Positions 47,310 through 55,565 of a stretch of DNA of 64,000 nucleotides are shown here, piece after piece. Both the position numbers and the translations under genes were made by a program. Source of the stretch: Pinus tabuliformis (lineage: Eukaryota; Streptophyta; Pinopsida; Pinales; Pinaceae); contig CM062811.1 in the NCBI GenBank assembly GCA_031772625.1, positions 643,140,820 to 643,204,819 of the forward strand, given 5' to 3'. Positions within the stretch are counted from its first letter, which is position 1; each line of letters starts with the position of its first letter. The notes beneath the pieces were generated by a model, which was not told the DNA's origin, made no database searches, and saw only the letters and a program-made list of their open reading frames with translations.

Positions 47310-48412
47310 ACTGTAAAAAAAAATACTTCTGCTGATAGAAAAATACCTCTGCCAATATACAGTAAAATTGTACTTCTAGTGGTAATTAAAAATTACAATT
47401 CAAAGAAATATAGACTTGACAGAAGATTCAACTGGACAACGCTCTGAACAACGTAAATGCATTAAACAACACTCCTTGTCAAAAGTCTCTTACAATTGCA
47501 AACTCAGAAATCCCTTGCAATGTGTCTCATCAATTGAAAACCTTAAACGCACTGAAGAGGGAGAATATATTTTTTCTGGACGTATGGATGTGTATAAGAT
47601 TCTGAAATGTTGTCTTTTCCTGAAAAAATATCTTTCTCGATTTCTTTCTAAAATCACCAAATTCATTATTTTTATAAAAGTCTAAGAATAAACTCACGCT
47701 CAATGTCAACCATGTTGTATATTCAGATAACTGAAACAGTTATTGAAATCTAAAAAGTCTTAACTTCATTAAAATTGTCAAAGCACTGAAAAACTTAATG
47801 CACAGCACTTCACCGTAGGAAGACTCGTACCCTGCATCTCCACCATTACAAAGCTTTACCAACGCAACATCTATCCCGCGTGGAGACAGCAATGTACAGC
47901 GCTAACACGAATCTCGCCGATTGAAATTAAGATGTTGACAAGGCGAACAATTCCAGTCGCCCGATTAGCGATTCATCTTCCCAAAGAGAGCACCGACCAA
48001 ACAATTACTTGATGGATTCACAAATAGCTTAGGTTTCCAACTGATTTGTAGCCAAGACAGGCCAGCGTTAATGTAATACCACAGACTTCAGGGAAATGCA
48101 TAACATAATGAAACTGTTTAAGCTCCATCCGCTGGTAATTGTAAACATTTCGGACCATCACAGTTTCGAGTTGATGTATGATGCTGCTACGCACACTCTG
48201 GACCGTGCCTTCCTCGAACTGGAGGAGCAGCGTATGGAGGGAGCAACGTATGGATGTTTATGACCAACTAGAATAATGGTGAATAGCAGGTGGAGCAGCG
48301 TGTGTATGGAAAATTGAATTTGGTCAAATGGGCAGGTGTGAATTCTACAAAATAGCCAGAACATAGGCAAAACTGACATCAAGAGTTACACAAAACCTAA
48401 TTTTGGGAGCTG
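47310..48412 (-). other. Unusually long copia leader
   Basis: 1.1 kb lie between the primer binding site and gag. The part 47310-47800 is A/T-rich. On the plus strand 47790-48010 holds a stop-free stretch of about 75 codons without an ATG at its head (contains RRTIPVARLAIHLPKES), which I do not recognise. 48108-48263 is the CSN6 fragment. The leader therefore contains foreign DNA. Confidence 0.6.
48108..48263 (+). pseudogene. CSN6: CSN6 (COP9 signalosome subunit 6) fragment, antisense to the copia element
   Basis: The plus strand has a 51-codon open frame from ATG 48108 to TGA 48261-48263. Residues 3-17 (LFKLHPLVIVNISDH) match the start of the MPN domain of CSN6. Residues 18-38 (HSFELMYDAATHTLDRAFLE) match a CSN6 segment that normally lies about 40-45 residues downstream. 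The intervening part is missing, as if an exon had been skipped or deleted, and the frame then runs out. CSN6 is an inactive MPN subunit of the nuclear complex that removes NEDD8 from cullins. The piece is far too short to work and runs opposite to the element transcript. The match is from memory of plant and animal CSN6; the order and reading frame make chance unlikely. Confidence 0.72.
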
Positions 48413-48424
48413 TCTCTGATACCA
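48413..48424 (-). other. Primer binding site of the copia element
   Basis: The minus strand reads TGGTATCAGAGA one base inside the 5' LTR, complementary to the 3' end of initiator tRNA-Met. Confidence 0.9.
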
Positions 48425-48425
48425 A

Positions 48426-48601
48426 TGTCAGACTAGGCAGTAACTCCTTAACCAAAATTGATTAGTGTGTTTATTCCTTTAGGATGGCCTTATTATATAC
48501 ATAAGGGAAAGACTGTTCACTTCATCTCCCAATGACTGTTCACATTACTTACTTATTTATTTACATTATGTTCACCCAATCCTGATGATTAGGTGTCAAC
48601 A
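48426..48601 (-). repeat. 5' LTR of the copia element
   Basis: 176 bp; see the 3' LTR for the copy. TSD atact follows at 48602-48606. Confidence 0.95.
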
Positions 48602-50166
48602 ATACTAAACCAACAAAATGTTATTGGCACGATTAGTATACAAGATGGTTCTCGCTAACACATAAAACAATTAGTGTATGTTCATTCATTGAATTCACAC
48701 ACGAAAAGGAAGTAACATTTAAGAGAGGTGAATGTATTTATCTCATGGCCGTATGGTGTTTATATGTGTCTAGAAGTTCATGAAATTTGTTGTTTATATA
48801 TGGCTTAAATATGCTACTTTATTTGTATTTACTATTATCTAGAATGATAATATCTCCTATGAAGATCACAATTTTGTCTAATTTTTTATTAAAACTTGTT
48901 AAAGTTGAATTATAATGAACCAATAAAAATTTTCTCTCTTACAAAAGGCATTTCTTTATAAAAATTATTTGAATAACACAAAAAAACACATGAGAAGTTT
49001 CCAAACAAGCAAAACCTTCCCATCAGGGTTTTTAAAGCTCAACCTTTAAAAACACATCTATACTAATAAACAAAATGTTGTGCACGTGATATGTATACAG
49101 GATGGTCCACTCATATTTCAATATTAAAATTAACATTAAATAATTAGTATATACTCATTCATTGAATTCAGATGGCAAGAACGCAAATTGTTGGCTTATA
49201 TATACCTTAAACATGCTACTTATTTGTATTTATTTACCTACCTTCAAAGGATGATAAAGATCAGAACTTTGTCATTTTGGGTTTTGGGTTAAGATTGTGT
49301 TGAAGTTGATTTATAATTGAATAATAAGAATTTTCTCTCTTTACCAAAAAAATCATTTCTATAAAAGAGAATCATTTTTTTAAAGAATTAGTTTAATTTA
49401 GACGACAACAGCAAGTTTAGAGGTGCTTCAAAACCAAAATTGGATGATGGATGATGCAAAGGGGAAAATTCTATAAAAAAGAAAGGTCGGTGGAGCAGAA
49501 ATTAACCTCATATTTTTCAAAAACTTTAAAATCCTTTTTTCAGAGTCCATAATTCCATAAACATTGAGCTCTCAACTTACTCAAATCTTCCATAACGACC
49601 GTAAGGTGAATGCCAATCAACAACTCACATGAGCTTCTCTTCGAGCATCCTCTTAAGCATTGAGGGAATACCTCTCTTATCCTCTTCCATCAAATACACG
49701 CATAACTTCTCTTGAGATTCGAACAAAGCCTCCTTTAAGGGAATCCTATTATTTAAACCCATATTCATGGGTTATTCAATTTGTTATTCTTAGTCCCATT
49801 TAATGCAATAGTGATGTTACTCTTTCCTCGTGCTATATCGTAACATGGTGAGTAATTATTATAAAATATATTAATTAGGTTTAGTTTAAAAGATTGAAAA
49901 AAATTATTTTTTTATTTACTTTTTAATAATTAACTAAAATTTTATATACTTTATAAAACATATTTTATTTTTATAAATTAAAAGATTATTAATATAATTA
50001 ATAATATATGTTTTTTTTAAAGTTAAAAACTAAAGAAAATAAAATATATACATTTAATAAATTTTAGTAATCAAATTATTATGTAAAAACAGTGTTTTGT
50101 TTTACAAACAAAAGATCTCAATATGATGTATGACTTCTAAACTTAAAAATAAATTATTACTATTAT
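48602..50166. other. Diverged third duplication unit and AT-rich DNA
   Basis: About 48985-49400 repeats, in diverged form, the end of copies A/B and the stretch 48640-48980 (shared cattcattgaattcac, tatgctac, ttatttgtattta, attttctctctt), suggesting a third unit. 49850-50160 is more than four-fifths A+T with no structure I can name. No coding. Confidence 0.45.
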
Positions 50167-50186
50167 AACATATTCGATTTACTTTT
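50167..50186 (+). repeat. Target site duplication, left copy
   Basis: aacatattcgatttactttt, identical to 52396-52415. Confidence 0.95.
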
Positions 50187-50225
50187 GGGAGCGAATTATT
50201 GAAGGAGACGGAGGGATCGGCGAAG

Positions 50226-51833
50226 ATGGCTAGGGTTTCTTGTGCTGCCAACACACTGCAGCACTGCGAAGGAACAGAGAAAACGGAGAGACCCTGGGGG
50301 AAATCGATCGCAGGAGTAACGGATCTGTACACGCCGGCATGGATTTGGCACAGCAGCGGAACAAAACACAATTTTTCTGCACTAAATCGGTTCCCGAAGG
50401 CTGATTTGACTGCACACAGGTCATGGACAAGATCTTATTACCTGTCTAAGGGTCTTTTTTATTATAAACTGTTTACTTCTATTGAAACAGGTCACGACAA
50501 GGATGATATGGCCAGCAAACGACCAGATCCGCAAACGTACTCAGAACACCATCTTGAATCAAAGGCATTATGTGCGTTTATGGGCAAGGGCGAAGCGGAA
50601 CGACTGGAGATGGCCGTGTGTGCGGGAGCCAAACAGAGTAAGGGTGACCAGATCTGGGGCGTTCCCATGGATATCACTGCTAATAATGCTGGATCTGTCG
50701 CAGTTCACATAGAATCCGCTACAGCAGCATCGGGTGAATCGCTGTTTGGAGGCGGACCTTTCTCTCCTACAGTGAGAAGATATTTGAACCCCAGATCTGC
50801 CATTTTTTCGCCAGATCTGGCTCATAAACCAGTGAATCAGGGCCTACTCCTCATGAACACAGATCTGATCCAGATCTTCATTAAATCGATTGAAGGCAAA
50901 CATATCTGCATGAGATTCAGTAAGGGGATGAGCATACACGATTTAAAAAAGAAGATCCAGGGTCATCTTGGAACCCCAGCTCAATATCAAAACCTTATAT
51001 ATTCTGGGTTCAGTTTGCAGGACAACCAAACACTCCAGCACTACGGCATTACCAACGATTCAACCATCATTCTTAATCTTCGACTGTGTGGTGGAAGCAC
51101 TGGTACCAGCTCAAAAAACACCAGCTCTTTTCGGGATGCAGTGAAGGGGAAAAAAATGGAAAATAAAACAGCACCACCAACAGAGTTACCAGGACCCTAC
51201 ATTGTGGAACAAAAGCCAGAATCACCAACGTTACAAGTAACTATGCCAGAGGTAATTAGCCTTCACACCGATTTATCTCAAAACGCAGTTATTTGTAGAT
51301 TTAATGGTTTCTGGCCAAAATCAGATGCCCTGCATCAATGGATCTCTACAACATGGACAACAAACTGTGAAATTTACCTCTGCCCTAAAGGGTACTTCAT
51401 AGTTAGATTCAACTCTGAACAAGAATGTGACAGCATTATTAATCAGGGTCCTTGGTTCTGGGGCAGTGCTGGCCTCTTCCTCACCCCCTGGTTTCCTGAT
51501 TTCGACGCCAACACAATGAAAGTCTCAACGATGCCGGTTTGGGTAAGGCTACATGGTCTCCCTCTACACTTCTGGCATCATAAAGTATTAGCGGCCATTG
51601 GGAATTCCCTGGGTAAATTCCTAAAAATGGATGAAGACAGAGCTATCAGGGGCATTTTTACATTTGCCAGAATATGTGTAGAAGTGGATCTGAGTCAGGG
51701 GCTACCCGACCACATCACGCTGAACTTCAATAACTCTCAATGGATACAACAGCTCGACTATGAGAACACAGTGTTCCGGTGCAGGGGATGCACGCAAACA
51801 GGGCACCTACAGTATAACTGCCCTTTTGCTTGA
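50226..51833 (+). CDS. LINE ORF1 protein with ubiquitin-like, DUF4283 and CCHC domains
   Basis: 535 residues from the ATG at 50226 to a TGA at 51831. The frame is already open at 50199, but with a TTG; another start is the ATG at 50853. Residues 1-209 are unrecognised but stop-free. Residues 215-290 align without gaps to all 76 positions of ubiquitin, about 32 identical by eye. QIF and IKS-EGK open it and LRLCGG closes it; Lys at ubiquitin positions 6, 11, 27 and 29 are kept, while 33, 48 and 63 are not. Residues about 355-505 are DUF4283 (WISTTWTTNCEIYL; GPWFWGSAGLFLTPWFPDF; MPVWVRLHGLPLHFW). Residues 519-532 form a perfect CCHC knuckle, CRGCTQTGHLQYNC. DUF4283-CCHC is the plant L1 ORF1 RNA-binding layout; the ubiquitin-like domain is an addition. 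The TGA probably replaces a Trp codon (see next entry). Confidence 0.87.
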   Translation: MARVSCAANTLQHCEGTEKTERPWGKSIAGVTDLYTPAWIWHSSGTKHNFSALNRFPKADLTAHRSWTRSYYLSKGLFYYKLFTSIETGHDKDDMASKRPDPQTYSEHHLESKALCAFMGKGEAERLEMAVCAGAKQSKGDQIWGVPMDITANNAGSVAVHIESATAASGESLFGGGPFSPTVRRYLNPRSAIFSPDLAHKPVNQGLLLMNTDLIQIFIKSIEGKHICMRFSKGMSIHDLKKKIQGHLGTPAQYQNLIYSGFSLQDNQTLQHYGITNDSTIILNLRLCGGSTGTSSKNTSSFRDAVKGKKMENKTAPPTELPGPYIVEQKPESPTLQVTMPEVISLHTDLSQNAVICRFNGFWPKSDALHQWISTTWTTNCEIYLCPKGYFIVRFNSEQECDSIINQGPWFWGSAGLFLTPWFPDFDANTMKVSTMPVWVRLHGLPLHFWHHKVLAAIGNSLGKFLKMDEDRAIRGIFTFARICVEVDLSQGLPDHITLNFNNSQWIQQLDYENTVFRCRGCTQTGHLQYNCPFA

Positions 51834-52202
51834 AAGGACACCAGGGGAACCAAGAAACAACAGAAAAAGCCGAAAGGATGGCAGCACACTGAACCATTGG
51901 AAGAAGAGGACATAAATGTGGAGCCTACAAAGGAACAGCCAGAACCCGAACCCCAAATGCAACAGACACATACTCAGGAAGAGAATGCCCAAAGTTCATA
52001 CTTGGGGCCACACATTATAGATCTGCAACAAGAGCCGCAAATGGAAACAAGTGGCATCAAGCGAGCACACGGATCTGAGGGCTCAGAATCTGACAAAGAA
52101 CTTCAACTGATCCCAATGGAAAATAAGCTAGCTATTATTACACCCAGTCCTGACACTGGTGGTTGGAGACGGGTTGAGAAGAAGAAGGGCAGAAAAGTTT
52201 AG
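51834..52202 (+). pseudogene. ORF1 C-terminal part beyond the in-frame TGA
   Basis: Same frame continues for 122 codons to TAG at 52200-52202: Lys-rich, then Glu/Gln/Pro-rich (EEEDINVEPTKEQPEPEPQ), ending GGWRRVEKKKGRK, the basic tail usual for DUF4283 ORF1 proteins. So the TGA is a single disabling point change or a readthrough site in an otherwise complete 658-codon frame. Confidence 0.8.
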
Positions 52203-52395
52203 CTTAGCTGATACATTTTAATTTTTATTTCTATTGCAGTAGTTTCCTGTTATTACAGGAACAGTCATATGATATTTTGTGTCTTTTTTGTTTGCTGCCT
52301 GTTACCACAGGTACAGCCATCTGAATATGCCTTATGGCATCTACAAAATGTAATTTTATCAATATGAATAAAATTACGACTTTTTCCTAGGGGAA
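52203..52395 (+). other. 3' region of the ORF1-only element with four hairpins
   Basis: Perfect short stems: cctgt/acagg (52246-52259), cctgt/acagg (52298-52311), atgcc/ggcat (52327-52340), gtaatttta/taaaattac (52350-52377). The first two belong to a 52 bp-spaced repeat (cctgttaytacagg...cag.cat.tga.at). Ends of LINE and SINE RNAs commonly carry such stems for recognition by the RT. Confidence 0.7.
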
Positions 52396-52415
52396 AACAT
52401 ATTCGATTTACTTTT
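52396..52415 (+). repeat. Target site duplication, right copy
   Basis: Identical to 50167-50186. Confidence 0.95.
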
Positions 52416-53159
52416 ACAAAAGTCGTACAACTTATTCACTTTTATATGTACAAAAGTCGTAAAACTTATTCACTGTTGCAGTAGGGTTGCCAATTTTATA
52501 CATTTAATTTTGATAGGTTGATGTTTCCGTTTTGAAAAATATATATTCTATATAAAAAGGTTTTGTTTTCCAAACTAGCAAGGCATTAGACACTCACAAT
52601 TTAAAAGCAAAATATAATAAAATAAAGATGCAACATTCCATTTATGTTTCCTTCTTGCATGGTTTTCCATCCCTATATCAGAAATGTATAAAACCAATAG
52701 CAATATAATAAAATAAACATGCAAAATTCCATCTATGTTTCCTTCTTGCACAATTTTTCTGATCCAAATTATGCTTTTTGTGAGCTCCTTGGGAATATGT
52801 GGACTCATTTTGCCTATTAACTTTCACCCGTGATCTGAAAGTTACGTCAAAAAATATTGTTTTTATTAACATTCAAAGTCAACTATAACCTTAACATCAA
52901 TTGCATAAACTACGAAATGATATGAGGGACAATTTTGATCACATTAAACAATCCCCTCACTTCAACGTTTGACTCAATCTAACCTATATTTAACTTGTAT
53001 TTTCAAATTTTCATTGGGTGTAACTTATCCTTAGCTTTTCCTTTCTCTCTTTCTTCATATTTCTATTTCATTTTTTTATTGTATTCAGTGTAATTATTAT
53101 TTAACTACAATTCTGAGTAACTTAATAACATTCTTGTTGATTTATCATTTAATCATAAA
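52416..53159. other. Non-coding AT-rich stretch with short duplications
   Basis: tacaaaagtcgta(c/a)aacttattcact occurs at about 52415 and 52449. aatataataaaataaa(g/c)atgcaa plus attccat(t/c)tatgtttcc occurs at about 52612 and 52703. No coding. Confidence 0.5.
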
Positions 53160-53341
53160 TAAATCACCACTAAGGGTTGTTGCTTCCCTTATCTTGTAGT
53201 TGGTCAATTATCTGGTATTAACATGGATGCAACTTAAACCATGATTAAGATAAATCACCACTAAAGGTTGTTGTTTCCCTTATCTTGTAGTTGGTCAATT
53301 ATCTGGTATTAACATGGATGCAACTTAAACCATGATTAAGA
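53160..53341. repeat. 91 bp tandem duplication
   Basis: 53160-53250 and 53251-53341 begin taaatcaccactaa(g/a) and end atgattaaga, with about two differences. It lies in the region upstream of the copia primer site. Confidence 0.93.
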
Positions 53342-53683
53342 TAAGATATTGGGAATACCAGAGTGATGACATAATAATAGAGCATAATTAAAGCAAATGT
53401 ATAATACAAGAAGTCAGAAGAGTGTATCTAGATGGACAATATTTTTTTGTTGAATACTTCTGTAATGTATTGTAAACATTCCTTAATTGCTAAATAATAT
53501 ATTGAGTGTGCATTGGAGTGTTCGGATTTTCTCAAAAACAGTTTTTACTCATAAATCACCATCTAATGGTGGTATGTTTCTTTGTTGTTTATTACTATAA
53601 TTGTGTTTATTAATTTTCTAAATATTATTCTCTCATTTGATTAGTGTATAAAGTGTATTCACATATTTTTGTTCTTTTTCATT

Positions 53684-53695
53684 TGGTATTAGAGC
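53684..53695 (+). other. Primer binding site of the copia relic
   Basis: tggtattagagc after ttttca; upstream 53440-53683 is likely the 5' LTR. Confidence 0.65.
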
Positions 53696-53776
53696 CTTAT
53701 CACCTAAGATCCGAGGTTACAAACAAAGTTTTTTAATATAATTTTTTGTTTGAATGAGAGTTTGCGTTGAAGGAAA

Positions 53777-53976
53777 TCTTGTTGCAAGGAAATAGTGAGC
53801 ACATATAAATTATAAATGGAGAAGTTTAATGGCACTGACATTAAGCTATTGAAGCTCAAGAGTATTTACTCATATATCTTGTTGCAAGGAAATAGTGAGC
53901 ACATATAAATTATAAATGGAGAAGTTTAATGGCACTGACATTAAGCTATTGAAGCTCAAGAGTATTTACTCATATA
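53777..53976 (+). repeat. 100 bp tandem duplication of the gag start
   Basis: 53777-53876 and 53877-53976 appear identical. Each contains the gag start codon (53816 and 53916) and the first 20 codons (MEKFNGTDIKLLKLKS). Confidence 0.95.
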
Positions 53977-54211
53977 TCGAGATCTTTGAGTTGCAATATC
54001 TAGAAGCAAACCTACTAACATAAAACATGGAAAGTGGTCAGTGTTGGAGAGAAAGCCAAGAACCATTATGAGGCTATGTTTGGCCGATTCGATGTTATTG
54101 AAGATTTATAAAGAAAAAACACAAAAAGTCTCTAGAATAAGTTGGGGGATTTGTACAAGGCTAAATAACTGGTTAATAATTTTTTTGGACCTTAAAAAAG
54201 GAAAACAACCG

Positions 54212-54243
<32 letters not shown>

Positions 54244-55526
54244 AAAAACAAAAATCACAATGAGAAGGGGTGATTATTAAGCATTTAAATGTATATAATA
54301 CTATTGGGGCCATGTTGATCTCAATTGGAATGAGAATGGATGAAAAGGACCCACTATATGACCCTTTTGTGTTCTTTGACAAATTCATGGAACAACATAG
54401 TAATGGACATTAGAAGCACTATAGAGAACTTGGTGTTTGTTGAGGTTGTGTCTACTTTACTCCCATAAGAGGTGAAGTAGAAAACATGTGAATCCACTAA
54501 TCAAGCCTTGATTGTTAAAATAAGATTAAAAGAGAAAGGAAAAAAGAGGAAAAAGCACAAATGTAAATCCCCATTAGAGACCTATGTCTCATGGAAAGTT
54601 CAATGAAAAGTATTGGAACAATGAAAAGGTCAAGCAAAAAAGCGATTGCAAGGAAGACAACTAAAACAAGTTAAAGAAAACGAATGAATTTGATGATTAT
54701 TTTTAAAGATTTTGCAATGAGGATGGTGTAGATGCCTTTGTTGCAACTTTGACAACCCACACACGCCAAAGTGCATGCTTGATAAACTTTGGAGCTTCTT
54801 TCCATATGACTTCGTGTGAGCATTGGTTTTCAATCTATGAGTAATATGATGGTGGCATGGTACACCTCACCGATGACTCTCCTCTCAATATCATTGATTA
54901 TAGTAGATTCTTGGTCAAAGTCCTTAATGGCAGAGTGAAGAAAATCAATGCAATTTCGCATATTTCAAGTTTGGCATAGAGCCCACTATTAGTAAGCAAA
55001 CTTAATTATGTGGTTGTGCAATTTTTTTATCTAACAAAGGGTGTAATATAGTCCAAAGAGCTATGGTGCTCACTAAGGCTGTTCATGTGGGTATTTATTC
55101 CATGTTGATGTATGCACCATTTAATGTCATAATTCTTCACTTTTACAACAAAGGGATTTATAAAATCTACTACAGTTCCACAATCAGAACTTATATCTAC
55201 TTTTAATGGCCAAGTCTTCAAGTCTTCAAGATACCTAAACAACTTCTTTATTGAAAAATCACGTTACCTACAAAGAAGACAATGTTATGGCACCAGAGAA
55301 TAGACCGTAGGTGAGAAGGGATTATATGCATTGAAAAAGAAAAAATTATGTTGATGAATTGAATGGATGTGCTCTTGAATTTTACTTTTACGACCATTTC
55401 ATATATGTAAAACAAAAATGTGTTTAATTTTATTTTAGTTATCATAAATCTTTTGAGTTGTTGGATTTAGTTTATTCTGATGTATTTGGTTTTTAAGTTT
55501 ATCATTCATTGATGATTTTTTAGGAC
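53816..55526 (+). pseudogene. Copia gag-protease-integrase relic, 5' part
   Basis: Gag start MEKFNGTDIKLLKLK; a run of about 31 A at 54211-54241; a decayed knuckle region near 54610-54660; a protease piece (54730-54960: DAFVATLTTHTRQSACLINF, with the DSG triplet lost, then HMTSCEHWFS, YDGGMVHLTDDSPLNII); pre-integrase traces (LYALKKKK, about 55325); and integrase start (SFELLDLVYSDVFGF, 55455-55497, then SFIDDF). It breaks off at about 55526 where later insertions sit. Confidence 0.7.
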
Positions 55527-55565
55527 GTGTCAATTGACTTTAGCTTGGGTGTTTGTTGCGCTCTT
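55527..55565. other. Edge of a small insertion carrying the LINE target duplication
   Basis: The copia integrase frame ends at taggac (55521-55526) and resumes at taggac (57612-57617), so about 136 bp (55527-55565 plus 57515-57611), excluding the LINE, is itself foreign to the integrase. It may be a solo LTR remnant. 55549-55565 (gtgtttgttgcgctctt) is the left LINE target duplication. Confidence 0.45.

Larger units (their letters stand above)
42914..48601 (-). mobile_element. Structurally complete Ty1/copia retrotransposon, 5688 bp
   Basis: Flanked by a perfect 5 bp duplication, atact (42909-42913 and 48602-48606). Both LTRs are 176 bp without indels, start TGTTGACACC and end GTCTGACA on the element strand. 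A primer binding site, 1.1 kb leader, gag, protease, integrase, RT, RNase H and polypurine tract follow in order. Pol order PR-IN-RT-RH is copia. I count 14 differences between the LTRs, 13 of them transitions. The coding region has about eight stops and one frameshift, so it cannot move by itself. The empty site is seen in copy A of the surrounding duplication. Confidence 0.96.
40011..48675. repeat. Tandem segmental duplication (copies A and B)
   Basis: Copy A (about 40011-41625) and copy B (about 41626-48675) are collinear. Both run from within the SINE (ttgatgtgaagtcac) through gcctttaaccttccattaac (40392; 41945) to ggcacgattagtatac and aacaattag. Copy A carries an extra SINE (41351-41555). 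Copy B lacks about 90 bp before 41944 and carries the copia insertion 42914-48601. A sample of about 165 bp differed at six sites. Open frames in both copies (40778 and 42397) have no known motif and are probably chance. Confidence 0.9.
50187..52395 (+). mobile_element. ORF1-only LINE-type retroposon (HAL1-like) with ubiquitin-like ORF1
   Basis: A 2209 bp insertion bounded by a perfect 20 bp duplication. It holds one long frame (ORF1) and a 193 bp hairpin-rich 3' region with an AATAAA (52367-52372), but no ORF2: no endonuclease, RT or RNase H. Long, variable target duplications point to LINE-type target-primed reverse transcription, supplied in trans. Mammalian HAL1 elements are a known precedent for ORF1-only LINE derivatives. 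Instead of a long poly-A tail the end is ctaggggaa. Base composition is clearly richer in G+C than the flanks. Confidence 0.88.

Noticed and set aside
48158..48382. 74-codon minus-strand frame in the copia leader
   Set aside because: It is the opposite strand of the CSN6 fragment and has no motif.
54041..54280. Frame containing a poly-Lys run
   Set aside because: The Lys run is a poly-A tract inside a decayed copia gag.
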